From an uncultured Opitutia bacterium (lineage in GTDB: Bacteria > Verrucomicrobiota > Verrucomicrobiia > Opitutales > Opitutaceae): a DNA stretch of 37,886 nucleotides. The DNA lies in assembly GCA_937952235.1 (NCBI GenBank), contig CALFZM010000120.1:1-37886 (forward strand), in the 5' to 3' direction. The position numbers were made by a program, and so were the translations under genes. Shown piece after piece: positions 31,725-37,886 of this stretch (position 1 is the first letter of the stretch; each line of letters opens with the position of its first letter). The notes beneath the pieces were generated by a model. That model was not told the DNA's origin and did no database searches. It saw only the letters and a list, made by a program, of their open reading frames with translations.

Positions 31725-32972
31725 TCAATCCGTCCGCAGGGCCTCGACCGGACTGAGCATCGAGGCGCGGATCGCCGGGTAGAGCCCGGCCACCACGCCG
31801 ACGATCCCGCTGCTGAGCACGCCGACGAGCAGCGCGAAGATCGAGAGCTCGGGCCGGTTGGAGGCGACGACGAAGTGCTGCAGCACCTTGATGAGGCCGA
31901 CGCTCGCGATGACACCCACGACGCCGCCGGCGATCGCGAGCGTGAGCGATTCGGCGAGGATTTGCACGAGGATGTCGATGCGCTTGGCCCCGAGGGCGCG
32001 ACGGACGCCGATCTCGCGCACGCGCTCGCTGATGGAGGCGAGCATGACGTTCATGATGCCGACGCCGCCTACGATCAGGCCGATCAGGGCGACGCCGCCC
32101 AGCGAAATGTAGTAGCTGTTGCGCTGTTCTTCGAAGCGCTGGAGCAGGTCCTCGCGCGTCTCGAGGCGCACGTCCTGGATGCCGCGGTGCGTGTGGGTGA
32201 GGACGTTGAGCAACTGGTCCTGCGCGAGCGGCATGTCCTCGACGTTGCCGATCTGGACGTTCAGCACGTCCACGTTCTCGTCGATCCGGTAGAGCGTCTG
32301 CGCCGTCGTCAGCGGGATGAACACCGCGTAGTTCTTCGAACTCACGCGGCTGCTGCCGCTGCCCGGGCCGGACGAGCCGACGCGGTAGTCCTTGAGCACG
32401 CCGACGACGGTGAACGGCTGGCCGTTGATCGTGATCACGCGACCAAGCGGGTCCATGCCGCGGGGAAAGAGGATCTCGGCGATCGTCGCGCCGAGCACGA
32501 CCACCTGCATCTGCAGCTCGAGGTCCAGCTCGCCGATCGCGCGTCCGTCGACCACCTCGAAGCGGTCCATCACGAACGTTTCCGGCAGCACGCCGCGCAC
32601 CGACTGCGCGGTGGCCCGGCCCTGGAAGTAAAGCCGCGCGCCATTGGGAATGTAGACCTCGGCGGTCACGCGGCGCGCCAGGGGCACCGCGGTGCGGATG
32701 GCGTCCACGTCGTTCATGGTGCGGCCCGGCGAGAGTGGCGCCCGTTCCCGCTGGTACTCGGGCGCGGGCTTGGACTGCACGCTGATCCGCTCGATGCCAC
32801 CCGTCTCGTAGATCATCGTCTCGAAACCGCGCAGCAGGCCCTTGACGACGCCGAGCATGCCGACGAGCGCGGCCGCGCCGAGCACGATGCCGAACAGAGT
32901 CAGGAACGACCGCAGCTTGTGCGCGAGCACCTCGCGCAGGCCGCTCGCCATGCCCATCCAGAGCAGCCGCAT
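31725..32972 (-). CDS. MacB-like ABC transporter permease (FtsX family)
   Basis: 415 residues. One N-terminal helix (SFLTLFGIVLGAAALVGMLGV), a large periplasmic domain (about 45-280) of MacB_PCD type, then three C-terminal helices (ISLGGVALIGLIVGGVGIMNVML, TLAIAGGVVGVIASVGLI, FALLVGVLSSGIVGVVAGLYPAIRAS) with the FtsX signature ISERVREIGVRRALGAK. It lacks an ATP-binding domain, and no ATPase gene is in the adjacent window. It works with the adaptor encoded 4 bases upstream, probably a tripartite mechanotransmitting efflux or lipid/peptide extrusion system. Confidence 0.93.
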   Translation of the reverse strand: MRLLWMGMASGLREVLAHKLRSFLTLFGIVLGAAALVGMLGVVKGLLRGFETMIYETGGIERISVQSKPAPEYQRERAPLSPGRTMNDVDAIRTAVPLARRVTAEVYIPNGARLYFQGRATAQSVRGVLPETFVMDRFEVVDGRAIGELDLELQMQVVVLGATIAEILFPRGMDPLGRVITINGQPFTVVGVLKDYRVGSSGPGSGSSRVSSKNYAVFIPLTTAQTLYRIDENVDVLNVQIGNVEDMPLAQDQLLNVLTHTHRGIQDVRLETREDLLQRFEEQRNSYYISLGGVALIGLIVGGVGIMNVMLASISERVREIGVRRALGAKRIDILVQILAESLTLAIAGGVVGVIASVGLIKVLQHFVVASNRPELSIFALLVGVLSSGIVGVVAGLYPAIRASMLSPVEALRTD

Positions 32973-32976
32973 GGCG

Positions 32977-34242
32977 TCAGGAGGTGCGGTTGGACTTGCC
33001 GCCGGGCGACGGCTTCACCGGGGCGGGCCGGCCGTCCCCGGCCTTGCTCTCCGAACCCTTGTTCACCCGCGGCTTCATGGCGGGCGGCGGGGCGAGCGTG
33101 GCCACCGGCAGCTCCCCTTCGAACTCGAGCGGGCGGCTGCGGGCGACCTCGTCGCCGACCTGGAGGCCGGAAACGATCTGGACGTTGCGGGTGTCGGCGA
33201 TGCCGGTCTCCACGGCGTGGGCCACGAAGGTCTCGCCCTTGCGCAGGAAGACGTAGCGGGCGGATTCGGCCGTCGAGAACACCGCGTTGAGCGGCGCGGC
33301 GATCGCATCCTCCACCCGGGCGAGCGTGAACATGACGGTGGCGGACATGCCGGGGCGCAGCCGCTCGTCGCCCTCCTCGAGGATCACGTCGACCGGGAAC
33401 ACCCGGGTGCGGTCGCTGCCGGTCTCGAGCGCGCTGGTGGCGATGCGTTTCACCGAGCCCGACATCAGCACGCTGCGCATCGAATCGACGCGCACGCGCG
33501 CCTGGTCGGCCAGCTTGATGCGCGCGACGTCGATCTCGTTGATGTTGGTCCGGACCATCAGCAGCGAGAGATCCGCCACCTCGCCGAGCAGGGTGCCGCC
33601 GTTCTGCGCCGCCGCACCCGTGATCACCTGGCCCTCGGTGAGGTCGCGCAGCAGCAGGGTGCCGTCGTGCGGAGCGCGGATGATCGTCTTGTTGAGCTTG
33701 TCACGGAGATTGGCCGCCCTCGCCTCCGCAATGGCCGCGTCGTTCTCGGCGAGCGAGTAGGTGATGCGCGAGTCCTCGAAATCCTTCAGCGTGACGACGC
33801 CGCGCTGCTGCAGGTCGACGAGCCGCTCGTGGTCGCGCCGCGCCCGCTGCGCGCGCAGCTTGGCGGCCTCGATGCTGCGCTCGATCTCCTGGATCTGCGT
33901 CAGCAGGTCCTGCTGGTCGAGCCGCAGGATCTCCTGGTTCTTCGTCATCTTCTGCCCGTCGGCGGCGAGGATCTTCACGATCCGGCCGTTGATTTCCGAC
34001 CGCAGCTCGGTCGAAAACACGGCCCGCAGCCGGCCCACGGCGATGATGTCCTCCGCGATGGCGGCCGTGCGCACCTTCACCGTCGGCACTTTCTCCGCGC
34101 GCTTGTCGCCCAGCAGGCTGGGCTTCAGGTGGCGCCAGCCGACCACGCCTCCCCAGAGGCAGCCGCCGAGGACGGCCAGGGCGGCGAGGGTGCGAAACGT
34201 GGAACGGAGCCGGCGGGAAGGGGAGGCGGCGGGAGGCGACAT
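32977..34242 (-). CDS. MacA-like periplasmic adaptor (HlyD/RND-type)
   Basis: 421 residues from ATG 34242. An N-terminal membrane anchor (FRTLAALAVLGGCLWGGVVGW), a lipoyl half (IIAVGRLRAVFSTELRSEI), a long coiled coil (about 105-190: LLTQIQEIERSIEAAKLRAQRARRDHERL onward), the second lipoyl half (IIRAPHDGTLLL), beta-barrel and membrane-proximal domains (RPGMSATVMF, LNAVFST). The last 40 residues are Pro/Lys-rich. It links the inner-membrane permease to an outer-membrane channel such as TolC, which is not here. The start is chosen for the signal anchor; 129 more upstream residues would be Arg-rich and unlikely. Confidence 0.92.
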   Translation of the reverse strand: MSPPAASPSRRLRSTFRTLAALAVLGGCLWGGVVGWRHLKPSLLGDKRAEKVPTVKVRTAAIAEDIIAVGRLRAVFSTELRSEINGRIVKILAADGQKMTKNQEILRLDQQDLLTQIQEIERSIEAAKLRAQRARRDHERLVDLQQRGVVTLKDFEDSRITYSLAENDAAIAEARAANLRDKLNKTIIRAPHDGTLLLRDLTEGQVITGAAAQNGGTLLGEVADLSLLMVRTNINEIDVARIKLADQARVRVDSMRSVLMSGSVKRIATSALETGSDRTRVFPVDVILEEGDERLRPGMSATVMFTLARVEDAIAAPLNAVFSTAESARYVFLRKGETFVAHAVETGIADTRNVQIVSGLQVGDEVARSRPLEFEGELPVATLAPPPAMKPRVNKGSESKAGDGRPAPVKPSPGGKSNRTS

Positions 34243-34391
34243 GTCGGAGCTGGAGACGAAACGGGCACCCTTTGGCAAACACGCCACGGCGCAAATCGGC
34301 GAGAGAAAACCGCCCGCGGCCCCGCGCGTCCGTTCGGATGTGCCCACGGACTCGCGCCGTCCGGGAACCGCGACCGCCTGCACGCCCCGCG

Positions 34392-34865
34392 CTACGCGGG
34401 CGGCGGCAGGTTTCCCTTGAGGTCGAGCCAGCCGCGCACCGGGCCGTCGGGTATCAGGCACGTGTCGCGCAGCGCCGCGACGAGTTCGACGAGTTTCTCC
34501 GCGCTGGCGGGTTTGACGAGATAGCCGTTCGCCCCGAGCGCGTAGGCCGCGCGGATGTCGCGCGCCTGGTGGGAGGATGTCAGCAGGATCACCGGCAGGC
34601 CGCGCACCTCGGCGGAGGCGCGGATCCACTGCAGGATCTCGAGGCCGGACTTGCGCGGCAGGTTCAGGTCGAGCAGCGCGAGGCAGGGCAGGGGAAAACG
34701 CGTCCGGTCGACGAACTCGTCGGTGCCGGCCAGGTAGCGCAGCGCGCTCGCTCCGTCGCCCACGGTCTGCAGCGGGTTGCTCACGCCGGCGCGCACGAAT
34801 GCGCGCTCGAGCAGGAACACATCGTTTTCGTCGTCTTCGGCGTAGAGGACCGGGGCGGACGTCAT
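34392..34865 (-). CDS. Rcp1-like single-domain response regulator
   Basis: 157 residues from ATG 34865. A stand-alone receiver: YAEDDENDVFLLERAF (acidic pocket), phospho-acceptor Asp in LALLDLNLPRKSG, Thr in ILLTSSH, Lys in YLVKPA. The insertion after helix 3 and the DENDVFL-type start are typical of Rcp1, the partner of phytochrome-type kinases. The last 25 residues are a short tail with no DNA-binding domain. It begins 38 bases below the large kinase gene on the same strand and is its likely phospho-target. Confidence 0.9.
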   Translation of the reverse strand: MTSAPVLYAEDDENDVFLLERAFVRAGVSNPLQTVGDGASALRYLAGTDEFVDRTRFPLPCLALLDLNLPRKSGLEILQWIRASAEVRGLPVILLTSSHQARDIRAAYALGANGYLVKPASAEKLVELVAALRDTCLIPDGPVRGWLDLKGNLPPPA

Positions 34866-34903
34866 GGCGGCGGAAGTTGGCTGGAGGGGACGGACTGTGA
34901 AAG

Positions 34904-37886
34904 CTACGACGGGACCGGGTTCCGCGACTCGGGCGCGGCCGCCAGGTCGAGGTGAAACGTGCTGCCCTTGCCGGGGACTGAAGCCAGGCCGATGCGCCCG
35001 CCCATCCGCTCGGCTGCCTTGCGTACGACGGCCAGGCCGATGCCGGTGCCCTCGAAGCTGCGGTCGAGCTGGTAGAAGATGTGGAAGATCTTCTCGTGTG
35101 CGTCGGGCTCGATGCCGATGCCGTTGTCGCGGACGAACACCCGGACGCGCCCCGCTCCGGCCTCGGTCCAGAGTTCGACGTGCGGGGTGACGCCCGCGGC
35201 GACGAACTTGATCGCGTTGCCCACGAGGTTGGAAAGGCACTGCGTGAGCGACGCCTCGTGGCCCATCACCGGCAGGAGCGGCCGGCGGACCGAGATGCGG
35301 GCATGCGGCGGCTGGAAGTGCGGATAGCTTTCAAGGATGCCGGCGACGAGGGCCTCCAGGTTCACCGGTTCCAGCTTCACCTCGTTGCGGGTGGCGCGGC
35401 TGTAAGTGAGCACGTCCTGGATCAGCCGGTCCATGCGGTCGGAGGCGCCGACGATCCGGCGGAGGTAGTCCCGGCCCTCGGGACCGATGCGCTCGCCGCA
35501 GTCCTCGGCCAGGATCTGGGCGAAACTCTGCATCGCGCGGAGCGGCGCCCGCATGTCGTGCGAGATGCTGTACGAGAACGACTCGAGTTCCGAGATCGTC
35601 TCCTGCAGCCGGGCCGTGCGCTCCTGCACCCTTTCCTCGAGTCGCTGGGCGTGCTCCGCGAGCTGCGCCTGGGAATCGCGGAGCGCCGCCTCGGTCTGGT
35701 TGCGCTCGAACGCGATCGCCGCCGTGCGGGCCACGATGTCGACGAAACGGATCTCCCCGTCGCCCGGCGCCGAGGGGTCCGGCGCGTAGAGCGCGATCGT
35801 GCCGAGCACGCCACCGCGCGAGGAGACGATGGGCGTCGACCAGCACGCGCGCAGCCCGGTCCGCACCGCCTCCGTCCGAAGCCGCGCCCAGCAGGGCGAG
35901 GGCATGACGTCGCGCACGATCACGCGCTCCTGCCGGCTCGCCGCGGCGCCGCACGAGCCGCCGTCGGGGCCCAGTTCGAGGGAGTCGAGGATCGTGCGCC
36001 AGGCGGCCGGGCACCGCCGCCCGGCCGCGAACTGCAGGCGGCGGCCGGCGTGATCTGCCGTCATCACCACGGCGAACAGCGGCCGTTCGGCGATCTGCTC
36101 GAGGTCGAGCGTGAGCGTCTCGAGCACGTCGGCGAGGGGCGCACCCTGCACGATCTGCTCCAGCACGTCGCGCTGGCGCCACACGAAGGTCTCCGCCTGC
36201 TTGCGCTGCGTGATGTCGACGCAGGCGCCGGTCATGTAGGCCGGCGCGCCCTGCTCGTCGAAGTGCGTCCGCCCCTTGCCGTCCAGCCAGCGGATGCCGC
36301 CCGTCGGCAGCACGACCCGGAACTCGAGGTTCAACGACTCTCCCGCGGTCACGATCGCCCGCCGGGCCGCCTCGAAGCGGGGGCGGTCATCGGGATGGAC
36401 GAGGGCGAGCAGCTCGCCCAGGGGGTGCGGTCCCGCCCCGCCCGGCAGTTCGAACCGGCGCGCGAGCGGGGCGTCGAAGTCGAGCTGCTCGGTGCGCAGG
36501 TCCCAGCGAAAAGTGCCCGTGCCGGCCGCGTCGAGCGAGGCCGAGAGCCGTTCGTTGCTTTCCTGCAGCGCGCGGGCGAAACCCTCGGCCTGGGTGCGCA
36601 GCTCGCGTTCGCGTTCCTCGGCCAGGCCGCGGAGCTTCGCGAGGCGCAGGTGCACGTTGACCCGCGCGAGGAGCTCCCGCCCGCTGAACGGCTTGACGAG
36701 GAGGTCGTCCGCGCCGGCGTCGAGTCCCTCGATCCGCGAATCCTCGCCGGCCCGGGCCGAGAGCAGGATGACGGGGAGGGTGCGCAGCTCGGGGCGCGAG
36801 CGGATCGCCTTCAGCAGCCCGAAGCCGTCGAGCTGGGGCGCCGCCGCCTCGGCCACGACGAGGTCCGGGCGGCGCCGCTGGAGCGCGGCCAGCGCCGCCA
36901 CGCCATCCGCCGCCGTGATGACCTCGTGCCGCTCGGCCAGCAGGCGGCTCATGTAGCGGCGCATGTCGGCGTTCGCATCGACGATCAGCACGCAGCCTTT
37001 TCGTCCCGGTGCCGCCGTGCCATCGACTTCGTCGTCCTGTGCCGTCCAGCCCGACGCTTCCGCCAGGTACGCGGCGGTGAGCGGCGATCCTCCTGGCGTC
37101 CGGTCGGGCCGCGCGTCGCGGGGCGGGACATGGGTCGGGAGGTGGTCGTTTCCCGCCCGCACGAACACGGTGAACGTGCTCCCGACGCCGGGCTCGCTGT
37201 CGACGTGAATGGTGCCCCCGTGCAGCCGGACCAGTTCCCGCACCAGCGCGAGACCGAGCCCGGCGCCTTCGTTGCTGCGGGCGGGCACTCCTGCGACCCG
37301 ATGAAAACGTTCGAAAAGGTACGGCCGCGCCGCGGCCGGTATGCCCGTGCCGGTGTCGCGCACCGTGAGCTCGGCGCAATCGCCCACGCGCCGGACCGCG
37401 ACGCGGATCCCTCCCTCGAGCGTGAACTTGAAGGCGTTGGAAACCAGGTTGAGGACGATCTTCTCCCAGAGGTTTCGATCCACGTGGATCGGCTCCGCCA
37501 GCGGCGGGCAGTCGATCGTCAGCGACAGGCCGGCCTGCTCGACCATGGTGCGGAACGCCCCGGCGAGCTCCGCGGTGAACGGGCCGAGGTCCGTCGGGGT
37601 GAATTCGGCGCGGAGCCGGCCGGCCTCGATCTGCGCGTAGTCCGCGAGTGCGTTCACGAGCTTCAGGAGGCGGAGGCCGTTGCGCTGCGCCACCGCCACC
37701 AGGTCCCGCGACTCGGGCGCCATCATCGGCGGCGGGGCACGGAGCAGGTCGTCGAGCGGCGAGAGCACGAGCGCCAGCGGTTCGCGCAGTTCGCGGCTCA
37801 CGTGGCTGAGGAACGCGGTCTTCGCGTAGTTCGCGTCGGCGAGGGCGCGGTGCGCGTTCTCGCTCGCGATCCCCAGCACCCCGGCG
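34904..37886 (-). CDS. Multi-domain sensor kinase with degenerate first module, 5' end beyond the right edge
   Basis: At least 993 residues; the frame is open to the edge, preceded by a likely GAF end (AGVLGIASENAHR). Numbering from the GTG at 37879: HisKA 1 (20-90) has Arg29 where the phospho-His should be (SHVSRELREPL); HATPase 1 (130-240) has intact N, G1 and G2 boxes. Receiver (296-410): LIVDANADM loses one acidic pocket residue, and Glu344 replaces the phospho-Asp (VVAEAAAPQLDG); Lys remains. PAS (about 455-575), GAF (about 590-730) with SCGAAA and CWSTPIVS, coiled coil, HisKA 2 with His774 in SISHDMRAPL, HATPase 2 to the end. The C-terminal module looks active; the first seems regulatory. 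Confidence 0.93.
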   Translation of the reverse strand, partial: AGVLGIASENAHRALADANYAKTAFLSHVSRELREPLALVLSPLDDLLRAPPPMMAPESRDLVAVAQRNGLRLLKLVNALADYAQIEAGRLRAEFTPTDLGPFTAELAGAFRTMVEQAGLSLTIDCPPLAEPIHVDRNLWEKIVLNLVSNAFKFTLEGGIRVAVRRVGDCAELTVRDTGTGIPAAARPYLFERFHRVAGVPARSNEGAGLGLALVRELVRLHGGTIHVDSEPGVGSTFTVFVRAGNDHLPTHVPPRDARPDRTPGGSPLTAAYLAEASGWTAQDDEVDGTAAPGRKGCVLIVDANADMRRYMSRLLAERHEVITAADGVAALAALQRRRPDLVVAEAAAPQLDGFGLLKAIRSRPELRTLPVILLSARAGEDSRIEGLDAGADDLLVKPFSGRELLARVNVHLRLAKLRGLAEERERELRTQAEGFARALQESNERLSASLDAAGTGTFRWDLRTEQLDFDAPLARRFELPGGAGPHPLGELLALVHPDDRPRFEAARRAIVTAGESLNLEFRVVLPTGGIRWLDGKGRTHFDEQGAPAYMTGACVDITQRKQAETFVWRQRDVLEQIVQGAPLADVLETLTLDLEQIAERPLFAVVMTADHAGRRLQFAAGRRCPAAWRTILDSLELGPDGGSCGAAASRQERVIVRDVMPSPCWARLRTEAVRTGLRACWSTPIVSSRGGVLGTIALYAPDPSAPGDGEIRFVDIVARTAAIAFERNQTEAALRDSQAQLAEHAQRLEERVQERTARLQETISELESFSYSISHDMRAPLRAMQSFAQILAEDCGERIGPEGRDYLRRIVGASDRMDRLIQDVLTYSRATRNEVKLEPVNLEALVAGILESYPHFQPPHARISVRRPLLPVMGHEASLTQCLSNLVGNAIKFVAAGVTPHVELWTEAGAGRVRVFVRDNGIGIEPDAHEKIFHIFYQLDRSFEGTGIGLAVVRKAAERMGGRIGLASVPGKGSTFHLDLAAAPESRNPVPS

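Noticed and set aside
34243..34391. Upstream extension of the MacA-like gene to 34629
   Set aside because: The added residues are Arg-rich without pattern and overlap the response-regulator gene on the same strand; the ATG at 34242 gives a proper membrane anchor.
34954..34970. Possible parS-like TGAAACGTG
   Set aside because: Only a half site; the full palindrome is absent here and I found none elsewhere in the window.

Overview
The window is GC-rich, gene-dense bacterial chromosome, most likely from the Verrucomicrobiota and probably Opitutaceae-like. The evidence is indirect: a TonB-dependent receptor of the 'LSPFVV' type beside a DUF2264 protein and uxuA, a Gram-negative envelope (LpxR, LolA-like protein), dispersed GC-rich palindromes between genes, and many start codons without a clear Shine-Dalgarno sequence. 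No rRNA, tRNA, CRISPR array, phage or insertion sequence was seen. The assignment is inference from gene content, not from a marker gene.

Layout. 1-457: edge of a DUF493 (YbeD-like) gene and a 3' remnant of fmt. 458-4979: an unknown secreted protein, then LysM protein-parB, secG, a LolA-like protein and a HAD phosphatase. 5059-6745: a tandem ribbon-helix-helix protein and an aspartate aminotransferase. 6822-14519: a long minus-strand run of envelope genes, read from the top: LpxR-type lipid A deacylase, DUF1328, a PA2169-like helical bundle, DUF3185, a diacylglycerol glucosyltransferase-like GT4, a type I phosphodiesterase, a VTT/DedA-like membrane protein, then a sulfatase. 14824-18979: a divergent AlgB/KinB-like two-component pair and a further response regulator. 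19116-19666: two more small envelope-stress-type membrane proteins. 19672-20196: a region of nested repeats. 20197-26440: TonB-dependent receptor, uxuA, a phosphoglycosyl transferase and DUF2264 (uronate/polysaccharide theme). 26543-31601: copper and haem-copper oxidase assembly (azurin, DUF420, ctaB, ctaA, CusF-SCO fusion, His-rich membrane-anchored protein). 31725-34242: MacB-like permease and MacA-like adaptor. 34392-37886: Rcp1-like response regulator and a large sensor kinase running off the right edge.

How the parts work together. The most interesting unit is the middle of the window. A sigma-54-dependent activator and its membrane kinase are divergent from a block of envelope-lipid and small membrane-protein genes. 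Two of the small or envelope genes (LpxR and the lmo0937-like protein) carry nearly identical -24/-12 sigma-54-type sequences directly before their start codons. I infer an envelope-remodelling regulon under the AlgB/KinB-like pair. A second point of interest is the right-edge kinase, whose first histidine-kinase module has lost its phospho-accepting His and whose embedded receiver has lost its phospho-accepting Asp, while the C-terminal kinase module is intact.
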